Origin: Lepas anatifera
Taxonomy: Eukaryota; Arthropoda; Thecostraca; Lepadidae
Direction of reading: 5' to 3'
DNA length: 64,000 nt
Assembly (NCBI GenBank): GCA_034440635.1
Contig: JAOTON010001478.1
Coordinates: 310,001 to 374,000 of the forward strand
This document shows, one piece after another, positions 10,521 to 22,564 of this stretch (the stretch's first letter is position 1; every line of letters starts with the position of its first letter). Both the position numbers and the translations under genes were made by a program. A model generated the notes under the pieces. The model saw only the letters and a program-made list of their open reading frames with translations. It was not told where the DNA came from and did not search any database.

Positions 10521-11960
10521 TATGGTGCCTCTTCAGCTGATTAGGTGCCCCCTCAGCTGATTATTGATGTCTCCTCAGATGGTCTGGTGCCCCCTGAGCT
10601 GGTTTGGTGGGCCCTGAGCCCATCTTGTGTCCCCTGAGCTGTTATGTTGCTCCCTGAGCTGATTTAGGCCCCTGCCATAGTCTGGGGGGCTGGGAGCTGA
10701 TCTGGGCCCACGAGTGGATCGATCTGGTGCCACCTGAGCTGCACTAATGCCCCTGAGTCGATTTGGTGCCCCCTGAGTCCATCTGATGCCCTCTGAGCTA
10801 GTCTGGTGCCCCCTGTGCTAATCTGGTGCCCTTTAAGCTGACCTGGGCCTCCTTATGTGATTTCATGAGCAGCTCTAAAGCCCTGAGCTGAGCTGGGCCC
10901 ACAGAGGCTGATGAGGGCCCCTGAGATTGTATGCAGCTCCTGAGCTGGTTAAGTGCCTCCTGACTTGATCTGGTATTCCCAGCTGGTCGGGGACCACTGA
11001 TCTGATTGTTTGTACCCGAAGCTGATCTGGTGCCCTATGGGCATCTGGTGTCCCCTGAGCAGCTCTGGGGCTTTTGAACTGATTGGGCCCCGAGCTGGTG
11101 AGGGATCCCTGAGCTGATTTAGTACCCCTGACATGAACTTGCCCCCTGAGCTGATCGATTTGGTGCACCCTGAGCAGATATACTGCCCCCTGAACTTAAC
11201 TAATGCCCCATGAGTCGATATGGTGCCTGCTGAGTCATCAGTGTGTCTCCTGAGCTCATCTGATTCCCTCTGAGCTAGTCTGGTGCCCTTTAAGCTGACC
11301 TGAGCCTCCTGGGTTGATTACGTGATTTCCTGAGCAGCTCCCAGGCCCTGAGCTGAGCTGGGCCCACAGGGGTTGGTGAGGGCCCCTGAGATGGTATGGG
11401 GCTCCTGAGCTGATTAAGTGCCTTCTGACTAGATCTGGTATTCCCGAGCCGATCTGGGCCCCGAGCTGGTCGGGGACCACTGATCTTATTGTTTGTCCCC
11501 GAAGCTGATCTGGTGCCCTATGGGCCGATCTGGTGTCCCCTGAGCAGCTCTGGGGCTTTTGAACTAATTGTGCCCCGAGCTGGTTAGGGGATCACTGAGC
11601 TGATTTAGTGCCCTTGACTTGATCTTGCCCCTTGACCTGACTTGAGGCCCCTGAACTGATCTGGGGCCCCAAGAGCTGAACTGGGGCCCAAGAGTAGATC
11701 TGGGTTCTGAGGGTACCCTGAGCTGGTTTGGGCTCCGAGCTTGTGAGAGCCCCTAATGTTGGCTTGAGGCCCCCTGAGGTGATCTGTCCCTTAAACTGTT
11801 CTGGGGCTTCTTGAACTGGTTTAAGGCCCTATGAGCCTATCTGTGGCCCATTGAGCTAGTCTGATGACCTCATCTGTAGGGCCAATGAGCTAGTCTAGTC
11901 CCTGGGTGAAGCATGAGCTGCTCTGGGCCCTGATCTACATCAGGGGCCCCTGAGGTGGTC
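9670..11960. repeat. degenerate ~20-bp TGAGCTGATCTGGTGCCCCC array
   Basis: More than 100 variant units of TGAGCTGATCTGGTGCCCC fill the hAT-3 interior. A higher-order duplication is visible: about 300 bp near 10865-11130 recurs near 11310-11610, sharing GGTCGGGGACCACTGATCT and GAGCAGCTCTGGGGCTTTTG, with an offset of about 480 bp. Confidence 0.85.
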
Positions 11961-12976
11961 TTGAATAGACAGATAATAAGAACACAACGCCAACTCCCAT
12001 CATCTCGGGGCGGGGTCACTGAGCTAGTCTAGTCCCTGGAGGCACAACTGGGGGGATGATGGAAGCTGCACTGGAGGCCTCTGATCCACACTTGGTGGCC
12101 CCAGAGCTGGTCTTGAATAGATGGGAATAAGAACACGATGGAAACTCCCCTTGTAAAACAGAGCTAACGAGGAATGAGGAATCTCTAAAACGGCTTGTGA
12201 TGCCTAGGCACCCCTGGTTATATAAATTGCTTATTATACTGGTGGATTCTGGGAAGGGATGATAAAAAGGCATGTGCCCCTGAGCTCAGAGCAGTCCCCT
12301 AAACCAGGATTTCTACTAATTAATTTAAATGAAGAACTAGTTTTCACAATTTTCAGTCCTGTCCCACCATCCCCATACGAAACCAGCGGCCTGTTCACCT
12401 TTTCTTTACTCTTAACTGGGACCGATCCTGAGAATATGGAACTTAATAAGCGTGTTCAAAAGGTATCTCCCAAATTTTTCCGGCAGCAAAAATGTGTTCT
12501 TCCAAAGACACTATGCTACTCCTCGTCCCACGGCGATTGTGGGAGGCAAAGAACTTAATCCGCGTTCAGCCAGGGCTCACTCGTCACGACAAAACCAGTG
12601 GGCATAACAAATGAATTTTCGACTCGAATATGCCATAACTTGCACATGGTAACAGATATCACATGCTCCGCTGATTTCTCTAATGTTAAGTACTTGCATG
12701 AGTTGGCTGATTTGCCCTTAAATCTATCCAAAACAGTCGTGTTTTGGCTACTTTCATGAAATTTTGGTGATATTTTTTTCTTTTTTCGGTTTTAATCGAG
12801 TTTTCCTTCTCCGTCAATGATTTTTTTCAATTTTTATTGAACCAAAGATGCCCAAAAAATGATATAAAGAAAGATAGGGTAAGTTTTTTAGGTTACGTTA
12901 AAAAATTCCCTTTTTCCCCGAGGTGCCCCTCAAAGTTGGTGTGCCCCCACATTCCAAAGCTCTGTCTGCGCCCCTG

Positions 12977-13825
12977 GGTATAACCGGTGCACCGTGTCCC
13001 CCCTTGGATGAACCAGGGGTGCACCACCATTGAGATGCCCCCACACCCCCCCCTAAAATCAGCGAAGACAGCAGTGAAGAGGTGGCCAGTCCGGGGAGCT
13101 TTTACTTTTAAAGATAATTTACAAACCCATTGAACCTGACAGCAGATCCACTCTGTTGGATTTCCTGGGATAAAACATGTTTTACACATTACTAGAAGTT
13201 TTTTAATATGGTAGGGTTACTTTTATTCCTCCTGTTTTTCGTGAAATGCTCGGTATTTAGTCGGTACAAATAGAGTTGCAATCCTAATGACCTATATATG
13301 TCCCCAACGTAAGTATTTCCACACAGGCTACATTCAGCTTCAAGCCATTCTTTGAATCGTTGCTGTTTTGCCTACTCTTTCACAGTCATTTGTCTCAGAG
13401 TAAATTACTTTGCTGAAGTGACAGTAGATTCAATACAGGAGTTGGAGGGCTGAAGGTGCTGACATCGGACCTGTGGTCAGACGATTTGGGCCTGCAAACT
13501 CATGGAATACTTAGAATAGTAGAGGACTATCGACAACTCCTCGTCCAGGCCTCTTGAGAACTCGGGTCTGGAACAGCTGGTTTCACTCAGAGAGGCTCGC
13601 CGTGGTACACATCTTTCGGCCGTGCCGCGTTACCAGGGGTGCGTGGGGAGGCAGATGAGGGTAGCGGTGGAAGAGAGGGCCGCGTTACCAGGGGTGCGTG
13701 GGGAGGCAGATGAGGGTAGCGGTGGAAGAGAGGGCTGTGATGGATGCCACCGAAAGGGAGGACCAGCTTGTTATTGGTACCAATCTTAGTTATTTCATTG
13801 AATTTTATACTCGCTTCTGACTTTA
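12977..13825. other. unique sequence with a 55-bp tandem duplication
   Basis: Apart from a perfect 55-bp direct duplication at 13624-13733 (starting GCCGCGTTACCAGGGGTGCG), nothing is recognised. C-rich words near 13015-13060 (CCAGGGGTGCACC) resemble hAT ends but no paired end was found. Confidence 0.5.
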
Positions 13826-14055
13826 ATGATTGAGATCAATGTGTATAAAATCTTCTTACTTCATACTCTACGTGCTTTATACCGTACGTATTCTTATTTC
13901 GTGAAGTCTCATACGAGCTTTTCCCTACGCACTTTTGGCATAGGAAAGTTAGACCTTACGTTCATTTGCCTACGTACTTTTTCCCACACACGTTTTGCAT
14001 ACCAACTTCATACCCTTCGTACATTTGCGTACATACTTTAGGCATACGAGCTTTA
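13826..14055. repeat. degenerate ~20-bp array, inverted copy
   Basis: CTTTATACCGTACGTA- and TACGTACTTT-like words are the reverse complement of those at 9105-9389. The two arrays therefore face each other across about 4.4 kb that includes hAT-3. Confidence 0.6.
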
Positions 14056-14260
14056 GAGTGACCAGCGGCAGCCGGTTTTGAGTACGGGGAGCGCGTTACC
14101 TCCGGCTCCAGGAGTGTTATGGCCACAAGGAGCGTAAATGTTTCGCCCGGACTCTTTGCAAGGCTGAGGGTGACTACGATAGTTGTGTGGAGTTTCATAG
14201 TGACCAGTAGTTTGATAAAAGCCAGTTTGCCTTGGTTCATATACATCCTGCTTTCTTCAG

Positions 14261-14389
14261 ACGCCCCACAACCTACAGAGCACTAATCGACCCGCCTACT
14301 TCCGTCGCTGCATCCTGTCACCATACTCCGGCCTCCGGGCCGAGCTTCACCGCCGCCCCCCGCCAGACAGCCTGATTTGGTTACGATGA
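14261..14389 (+). CDS. candidate terminal coding exon
   Basis: A strong acceptor, TACATCCTGCTTTCTTCAG ending at 14260, is followed by 42 open codons, TPHNLQSTNRPAYFRR then CILSPYSGLRAELHR then RPPPDSLIWLR, closed by TGA at 14387-14389. Composition is GC-rich against an AT-rich upstream. Another frame covering 14069-14288 is also open, and includes a hydrophobic stretch (VTTIVVWSFIVTSS). The product is not recognised and only one frame can be real. Confidence 0.3.
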   Translation, partial: TPHNLQSTNRPAYFRRCILSPYSGLRAELHRRPPPDSLIWLR

Positions 14390-14494
14390 TCGGCAAAGTT
14401 TAGCCAGGGTCGATCGGGGAGTAGCGAAGCGTAGCGTCAGCGCTGACGCGGAGGCGTGGCAGCATAACCGACCGGGCCGCGGGACGCGCCAAGC

Positions 14495-15165
14495 GAACAT
14501 GTCGGCAAGGCACTCCACGGAATGTGTCGGGAAGGCACTCCACGCGAATGTGTCGGGAAGACATTCCACGCGAATATGTCGCGAATACATTACACGGAAT
14601 GTGTCGGCAAGGCACTCCACGGGAACATGTCGACAAGGCACTCCACGGGAATATGTCGGGAAGACATTCCACGAGAATGTGTCGGGAAGACATTCGACGT
14701 GAATGTGTCGGAAGGCATTCGACGGGAATGTCTCGGGAAGGAATTCCACAGGAATGTGTCGAGAAGGTATTCCACGCTAACAAATCGGGAAGACATTCCA
14801 CGGGAATATTTCGGCACGGCATTCCACGCGAATATCTCGGGCAGGCATTCCACGGGAATATGTCGGGAAGAAATTCCACGGAATGTATCGGGAAGACATT
14901 AGACGGGAATGTGTCGGGAAGGCATTCGACGGGAATATTTCGGGAAGGCATTCCACAGGAATGTGTCGAGAAGGTATTCCACGCTAACAAATCGGGAAGA
15001 CATTCCACGGGAATATTTCGGCACGGCATTCCACGCGAATATCTCGGGCAGGCATTCCACAGGAATGTCGGGAAAACATTCCACGGAATGTGGCGGGAAG
15101 GCATTCGACGGGAATGTGTCGAGAAGGCATTCCACGGAATGTGTCGGGAAGGCATTCCACGCAGA
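14495..15165. repeat. 26-bp minisatellite with higher-order duplication
   Basis: Units of about 26 bp, ATGTGTCGGGAAGGC then ATTCCACGGGA, with 25-bp variants. A block of about 125 bp near 14735-14850 recurs near 14935-15062, recognisable by GGTATTCCACGCTAACAAAT in both. Open frames on both strands are repeat artefacts. Confidence 0.92.
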
Positions 15166-15262
15166 AATGGGGAGATTGGTGCCCACCACTGCGACGGCGC
15201 CGAGAGTGTCTCAGACATTTAGCCCAGGTACATGAGCAGCCTCAGTACCCTTAGTGCGCACC

Positions 15263-15424
15263 ACTTTGTTTGGGAACAAATCTAAACTCGACAAAATTGT
15301 CAAATTGCACAAGAGAGCAGCAAAAATCATCGCTCAGAATATATATTTTTCTCGCACCAGTGATATTTTCTTACAGTTAGGCATCCTGAAATTCTCCGTT
15401 TTGGTTTCCAAACAAAAATCATAA
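15263..15424 (+). pseudogene. LINE reverse-transcriptase C-terminal remnant
   Basis: The frame reads TTLFGNKSKLDKIVKLHKR, AAKIIAQNIYFSRTSDIFL, then QLGILKFSVLVSKQKS and stops at 15422. The pattern G-N-(K/T)-x-K-x2-L-D-(K/R)-(I/L)-x-K-L-x-K-R-A-x-(K/R)-I-I followed some residues later by L-G-I-L is characteristic of the segment after the RT fingers/palm/thumb in CR1/L2/Jockey-like non-LTR retrotransposons. The continuation is frameshifted and truncated, so this is a dead fragment. Clade is not assigned. Confidence 0.6.
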
Positions 15425-17262
15425 TTTTGTCAATGGATTTTGCTGGCTCGACACCTCCTACTTTGGGTTCACTCTTCCGTCCTCAAAATCCAGGGACAAA
15501 TAGATAGGTTCAGCATTTCTAAATTCCCCTTACTACTATCAATCATAGTAGAATTTCCCGTTCACATACTGCACTGCGTGTGTGGAACCAAATTGTTTGT
15601 CCAACTGTTTCCCAACATTGATGATGCGCCCTTAAACAAAGCTACTATGAAGAAAAAAACACATCAGAATATTTTACCCTCTGAAATATCGTGGAAAAAT
15701 TAATAGTGTAACGTACCGAGGTTCTACACTTCTATGCGTTTGTGTGTGTACAAATGAGCCGTGCGTGAGTTTGTATGTCTGTTAGCGAATGTAGAAACGT
15801 TTTTTGTCTCTGTATGTATGCAAGTGTATAGTTATGCGTGTCTTCATAGATTGATTAATTTCGTCTTTTTTACAATCTTTCAGGGTAAATCCCCTGCTTC
15901 TCTGCCATTCTGCTGATGACTATCACTTTCTCCCGCAAATCCTCCTCAGTCAGTCCTCATGTTCTAGTAGAAGTCACTAGCTCGTCTATTTGTCTGCTAG
16001 ATTCTGGGGAATTACTACTTTAAATCCTCATAAGGTAGTCTGCATGAAAATGAACACTAACACTATCGATTAAATGTAGCCAGACCGTCTGTTTATAAAT
16101 GATGGGTTTATGGTCGAGGCTTTTGTAACATTTACAGAAGCGTTACATTCACTGAACAATCTTTTCTATAACAATTATTAATAAAGCAACACAATGTTTG
16201 CTTCTTTTTTTGCTTCATTTCCTAGCAGGGCGTGCCGCGACTCGTTTAACTTTATGTTTCTGGTGTTAGCGTAAGGGCGCTTTTGTCGTTGGGATCGCGG
16301 TGGGGGCACGCCTGGTAGATTTTAAAATGGAGTGGCGGACGTTTCTAAAAATAATAATAATAATAAACTGGTGCACAGGCTGGCACTGGCGGGCCATTAC
16401 CGTCAAGTATTCATCATGTCAGCGTGCGTGCGCGGTGGTCAGGGCTGGAGACCGGGACCGGGGCGAGGGCGCCGGTACTCACCAACAAACCAGCAAAGGC
16501 CCCTCTGCCCTGCAGATCATACGATGGCGATACTGACAAGGTGGAACCATCGGGGTATTCAGTATTTCGGCAGAGGACATCACGAAAGAGTTCGTTCTCA
16601 GATTTGCGTACCAACATGCACCACCTAGTCTGATAGTTCCGAGAGCTTCTAGTATGCCATCGGGCCATACTCGGCCGCCACCAAGCCCCCGGCGCGGGGC
16701 CCTTAAATTACGCCAGGGAGGGGAGCAAGGAAATGGATCAACTCAAAAGCTCCAAGACAAGAATGATACATTGAACCCAGTACACAATCATTTACACCAT
16801 GACAGAACACATGGCGGCACGGCCACCGCGGCACCGCAACGCCCAAGGATACAGCGACTTGATACCCGAGGTCTTGTCACAGGGAAAGAAAACAACCCCC
16901 CTCGTAGTCGGAACGTTATACGTTCTTAATTTTACATTCGAGCCTACATCAAAATCCAACAGAAATTTCGAATAAGTCAGGTATGGTTACGAAACGTTAA
17001 ACGTTGATCAAGAACATCTTTGGGACTCATATTGTAAAAAATGAAGTTAATCACAGCAGGAGCGTGGTCTCTGTTGAATTCACGTTTCCGCTGACATTTC
17101 ATCCCGCTTCGCTTCATCGACAGGGGCAGGTTCCAGCCGCCCGGCTCGCACTGGCGTCTCCCGGCAGCTAAAAGCCACCAATCGATCGCTCGCTCAAGTG
17201 CTACCAAAGAACGTCTGCAATCAGAACAAGGAGCCTTGCGTGGGCAAAGGCAGCAATCAACG
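15425..17262. other. unique sequence, no supported gene
   Basis: AT-rich to about 16290, possibly including further decayed LINE 3' sequence up to about 15700, then GC-richer. A short (AAT)n run lies near 16350-16368. An open frame at 16654-16929 (91 codons, basic, no motif) and several at 16300-16630 are unassigned; I do not call them. Confidence 0.4.
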
Positions 17263-17622
17263 CCAGCTGAACACCCCCAGCCACACCGACAGCCTCCGCT
17301 CTATCGGCCAGCTGAACACCCCCAGTCACACCGACAGCCTCCGCTCTATCGGCCAGCTGAACACCCCCAGTCACACCGACAGCCTCTGCTCTATCGGCCA
17401 GCTGAACACCCCCCGCCACACCGAGAGGCTCTGCTCTATCGACCAGCTGAACACCCCCAGCCACACCGGCAGCCTCTGCTCTATCGGCCAGCTGAACACC
17501 CCCCGCCACACCGAGAGGCTCTGCTCTATCGGCCAGCTGAACACCCCAGCCACACCGGTAGCCTCTGCTCTATCGGCCAGCTGAACATCCCCAGCCACAC
17601 CGACAGCCTCTGCTCTATCGGG
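17263..17622. repeat. 45-bp minisatellite, 8 units
   Basis: Eight copies of a 45-bp unit starting CAGCTGAACACCCCCAG(T/C)C and ending CTCTGCTCTATCGGC. Each unit encodes QLNTPSHTDSLCSIG in one frame, with in-frame variants (R for S, G for D). A single-base deletion in unit 7 breaks the frame, which argues against a coding role. Confidence 0.93.
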
Positions 17623-18776
17623 AAAGTCCACGGTGACCGCCGGAACACCAGCCCTAAGGCAGTACTGTGACTACAGTGATAGTGACCGCCGGAACACCAG
17701 CCCCAGGGCAGTATTGCGACTACGCTGCTAGTGACCGCCGGAACACCAGCTCCAGGGCAGTATTGATAGTGACCGCCGAAACACCAGCCCCAGGGCAGTA
17801 TTGCGACTACGCTGATAGTGACCGCCGGAACACCAGGCCCAGGGCAGTATTGCGACTACGCTGCTAGTGACCGCCGGAACACCAGCTCCAGGGCAGTATT
17901 GATAGTGACCGCCGAAACACCAGCCCCAGGGCAGTATTGCGACTACGCTGATAGTGACCGCCGGAACACCAGGCCCAGGGCAGTATTGCGACTACGCTGC
18001 TAGTGACCGCCGGAACACCAGCTCCAGGGCAGTATTGATAGTGACCGCCGGAACACCAGGCCCAGGGCAGTATTGCGACTACGCTGTAGTGACCGCCGGA
18101 ACACCAGCTCCAGGGCAGTATTGATAGTGACCGCCGGAACACCAGGCCCAGGGCAGTACTGCTACTACGCTGATAGTGACCGCTGGAACACCAGCCCCAG
18201 GGCAGTATTGCGACTACGCTGCTAGTGACCGCCGGAACACCAGCTCCAGGGCAGTACTGATAGTGACCGCCAAAACACCAGCCCCAGGGCAGTATTGCGA
18301 CTACGCTGATAGTGACCGCCGGAACACCAGGCCCAGGGCAGTATTGCGACTACGCTGATAGTGACCGCCGAAACACCAGCCCCAGGGCAGTACTGCAGCT
18401 ACGCTGATAGTGACCGCCGAAACACCAGCCCAAAGGCAGTACTGATAGTGACCGCCGGAACACCAGCCCCAGGGCAGTATTGCGACTACGCTGATAGTGA
18501 CCGCCGGAACACCAGCCCCAGGGCAGTACTGCAACTACGCTGATAGTGACCGCCGGAACACCGGCCCCAGGGCAGTACTGTGACTACACTGATAGTGACC
18601 GCCGGAACACCAGCCCCAGGGCAGTACTGATAGTGACCGCCGGAACACCAGCCCCAGGGCAGTATTGCGACTACGTGGTAGTGACCGCCGGAACACCAGC
18701 CCCACGGCAGTACTGCAACTACGCTGATAGTGACCGCCGGAACACCAGCCCCAGGGCAGTACTGCGACTACGCTGA
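17623..18776. repeat. 49/38-bp minisatellite with alternating unit lengths
   Basis: The unit begins GTGACCGCCGGAACACCAGC, then CCCAGGGCAGTATTG, and either continues CGACTACGCTGATA (49 bp) or goes straight to ATA (38 bp). Long and short units alternate in a 49+38+49 pattern repeated near 17690-18300. It abuts the preceding 45-bp array directly. Confidence 0.93.
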
Positions 18777-21134
18777 TCAGCACCCAGCATCAACCTCACT
18801 CCGCCAGAGATAAATTCCGGAGTTGAAATCCATCAAGTCTTGTTCGTGTAACTGAGGTTCCATGTCACGTTACCGACTGGTTAAAAGGTGCAGGTAGTGG
18901 GAGCGGCGAACAGTGTCAAAAGGGCAAGAAAGCAAAGCTGAGGATGCTTCCCCAGATCAGTAACATGCCACAAAATCACATTTCAGATTAGTGATATGAA
19001 CTAGCCACGGCGCTTCAGTGAAGACCGATGTTCATCTCGCCAGCCCTAACCGCCATTACCTGGTTCTCAGCCACGATCAACACACTTTGAAGCAAAGTGT
19101 CGTGAAAACGTTTCACTCGGCTGTGATTAAGTTGAAGTGGTAAGACCTCGTCGCGCCATTATATGATGAAAAGATGTTGGTTCCTCTTTCTTCTGTATTG
19201 CCTCGCGTTGTGTAAAGGCAGGTTATAGCAACGATGAATATAAGTCCAACAGGTATTAAAGCAGTCGGTCTTCACTCGGAATGGCAGCGCCAATTAATAT
19301 ACGTAGAGGTGTCGAATAAGAATACGCGTCGCTACAGATCACTCACTCTCTGTCAACCTATCTTCTACAAGCGTGATTCACGGTGACCTAGCCTAATCCA
19401 GCGTGACCTGGCGTGGTCTTGCATGGTCTGACGCGATGCCGACCGTCGCCGGCGCCTGACTGCAGAGGTCCGCTGGTGAAGACGGTTCTAAGCGCACTCC
19501 CCCAAGACAACAGCGGGTAGCCAGTTACATATGTCCATCTCACCGAAACAACAGGGAAGTGGACGCCCACCACACACGCCAATGAAATGACTGGATTTGT
19601 GAAAAAGATAGACGTCACAGCAACGTCAGAAACTGATGAAAGCTTTCATCAGGCAACTGTAGAAGCACCGGGTTACAGAAGTCATACGCATGACATCACC
19701 TGCCTGGGCCGTCGCTCGCTGTGCCAGAGCACTGGACACCGGATGCAAAGTCATCAAAACGCGGCGCGGCCGACGTCTCGGGCCAGCTCTGGGCCGTGGC
19801 AGCAGGGGTGGCTCACCACACCATGCATTCATGACTACATGCTATGAATATTGAAGTAACTTAGTTAGAACTGTAACAGGTGAAATATGTTGTGGAAATT
19901 AGCATAATTAGGTGTCATTATTAATTTTTGTTACACAAAGACAAAGTTCGAAGCTTAGGAGCATAATATCTTATGTGTAAACAGGCTTCAGACAGGTGCT
20001 ACATCTAACTCACTGTGAAATTGGTGGATTGTCTCAGGCAGCAGTCTGTTAAGTTTCCCATTCTGCGCTAGTTCGTTAAGCCAAACAACTAGTAATATGC
20101 TGCTCCAGAAAGCAAACAACATAGAAGGGAGCGAAATTTACATGCAAACTTACAGTTGTGGGCCAAGTAAAATGTAAGTTCATCAGCGGGCAGTTAGTTT
20201 TAAAATGGTAATTGTCACTTCCATATGAAAACCGTCTTAGGTCTCAGCTTGTCGTTTCCTCTTACGAAAAGATATAAGGCCGAATACTTGGTCACCCCCG
20301 ATCGACGGCTCTCGGTCCAGATGAATAATGTACAGGATCCAACAGTCTGCCACATTCAACCAATCAAATCCACAGCCTGCGCTCTAAAACGGTTCTGCAT
20401 GGCTTTTGCCTTGTTATGATGATATGTAGGCCAGGAGAAGTCCATAACTCACGAGTGGTATCCAATAGTTCCGTGTAATGCCGAACCAGCGCTACAATTC
20501 AACAGACCAACCGCGGGGAGCAGCCAGTCTGGAAACACGCCCGACAGCAGCACGGATATCCACAGATAAAAACGGTTACACCACACGAGCATCGTCCCAA
20601 ATCATGCATCTAGCCATGTTCAGCTCATACACGCAACAGGGGTCCACAGTATTTGCAGAAGGCACCCTCACCATGTCTACAAAAATTCGTAACCACTGAA
20701 ATCGAGCATGCGAAGTGGTACCTAGCATAAGCCTCACCATCGGAAACAGTGAGAGGGCCAGTCAATCTTTAATCTCACGCTGACAAGAAACTTCCCCCTC
20801 TAGAAACAAAAAATCGTTGGATTTAGGCTTATATCACCTTTTTCACGTGCTGGTTACAAATTTTCTTATTTTCCCAATTTGGCTGAAATTGGGATATTTT
20901 TCCATCAAAAGTGGGGACCAGGCCCCCTGGTTCCCTTTTTCCGACGGCTATATCGAATCGAGATAAAGGCTTTAAAAACGATCGATTCGCTACTAGCACC
21001 AAAAATAATTCATCTCTTGTAACTATTCACGTATTGTTTTATCAATGGACTTGAGCTGTAAGTGGGATAATCCTGTTGCTCATATATACTGAATAAATAC
21101 ATATGCAAATACAAATAAGGCATGTGTATGCTAT
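18777..21134. other. unique sequence, nothing recognised
   Basis: About 2.4 kb of mixed composition. I see a short inverted repeat ACACTTTG-AAG-CAAAGTGT (19081-19099) and an imperfect palindrome GGGACCAGG...CCTGGTTCCC (20914-20936), but no coding or RNA motif. Confidence 0.45.
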
Positions 21135-21425
21135 CTCCCACGTCCTCTAGCTATCAACACTGGCAATATGTCCTCTGCCCATCAACACTAGTATTACATC
21201 CTCTCCATTTCAACACTAGCACTAAATCATCGACCTGTCAACATTAGACTAAATAATCTACCTTTCAACACTAGCACTATGCCCCCTGCCTGTCAACACT
21301 AGCACTGTGCCCTCTGCCTGCCAACACTAGCACTAAATTCTCTCCTTATCAACACTAGCACTATGCCATTTGCATACCAACATTAGCACTATGCTCTCTG
21401 CCTTCCAATAGTAGCACTCACTTAA
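21135..21425. repeat. ~28-bp minisatellite
   Basis: About ten degenerate units of TCAACACTAGCACTA then (A/T)GCCCTCTGCCTG. The central units are best conserved. Positions 21426-22283 are unique with no feature. Confidence 0.85.
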
Positions 21426-22282
21426 AATGAGACAAAGAGACAATTTCAAGTTGGTGACAGACCTTTAAATAGAGACAGGCATTCTTCGGGCGTCTTAATG
21501 GTATCGGCTTCAAGCTCTCATGAGCAGAAATACACCTCATATTACAGCAATGAGCCACCTCAACATTGCACAAAACACTTTGTATGGATAACTTAAGTCT
21601 GGAAATCTGGAAACACTTTTGTTTCCACCTGCAATCTCTGAAAACAAAAATATGGCATTTGTTCTTGCAATTTACAGTGTTATCAAAACATAATGCGGAT
21701 TACTTGGGATTGAACTAAGCATTTCGAGCAATTACAAGGCTGGCCGCGAGGGTTCCGCTCGTGGCATGTCAACGTTCTGACAGCGATGCCATTGTTAACA
21801 TCTATCTGATGACGTACGTGGCAGTCACGCAGTCAGGATTTAGACCAATAAAACTGTTGCAACCAGATGGAGAGGGATTCTTTCCTGATTAGAATTGGGG
21901 CCTTAATGACCTTTAAGTTTCACTCTAATCTGTGGGGAATTTCATACAGAGAGCTTTGGATGAAATGAAATACGTCAATGGAGGTTTCTCGACACATTAA
22001 AAAAATGCTAACTCAGTTCAAAGCCAATAATACAACTGGGTTACTCCCTCTTGAGCACAGATGAAATAGGCATGGTAAGGGTGTCACCGGGAAGTACGCC
22101 AACAACGGGGGCAACGGGGCCTAGCTGTTGTTACGGGGATGCAGGAAGTGAGCGCCGAACCTTAGCCTTCTACTGTATCACAGGTGTGGGAACAGGGAAC
22201 CAGAAGGTTCATGTTTACCTGCCCCCCCCGAGTTCAGATTTATCCCCTCTGGCGCTGCAGGGAAGAATGACATTAAAGAAGA

Positions 22283-22283
<1 letters not shown>

Positions 22284-22345
<62 letters not shown>
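22284..22345. repeat. (TA)31 microsatellite
   Basis: Uninterrupted TA dinucleotide run of about 62 bp. Confidence 0.97.
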
Positions 22346-22347
<2 letters not shown>

Positions 22348-22564
22348 CTCCCCTGTTCAACATTGCGAACGTTCCTACGCATATACATTACAACACCATT
22401 CAGAAAAACAATGCGTAACTACCCAATTATGTAGTAAGAGCGATGAAGGCAAGTTGAGAGGCAGGGGGTCCCAGTTGACATTGAATGGGATGACCTCACA
22501 ACGGCATGAGGGGATTTTTTCAAAATGCGGGCATCATGAGAAAACCTTAAAAAATTACCCCGTC

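Larger units (their letters stand above)
9398..12976. mobile_element. hAT-type element with repeat-filled interior (hAT-3)
   Basis: Seen: the left end CAGGGGGCACAGG (9398) and right end, whose complement is CAGGGGCGCAGAC (ending 12976), form imperfect inverted repeats. They are flanked by an 8-bp direct repeat GGTATAAC (9390-9397 and 12977-12984). The length is 3579 bp. Known: CAGGGG(C/G) ends with 8-bp duplications are typical of hAT. No transposase homology was recognised; the frame at 12259-12558 shows no known motif. The bulk is a degenerate 20-bp array, and the left terminus is tandemly duplicated. Confidence 0.75.

Noticed and set aside
12259..12558. 99-codon frame as a hAT-3 transposase
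   Set aside because: It contains no hATC-type block, BED finger or catalytic motif.
16654..16929. 91-codon open frame as a gene
   Set aside because: No motif, no strong start context, and low-complexity basic composition; several competing frames overlap nearby.
19587..19850. Overlapping frames on both strands near 19.6-19.85 kb
   Set aside because: Neither frame has supporting splice or family evidence, and they overlap in opposite directions.
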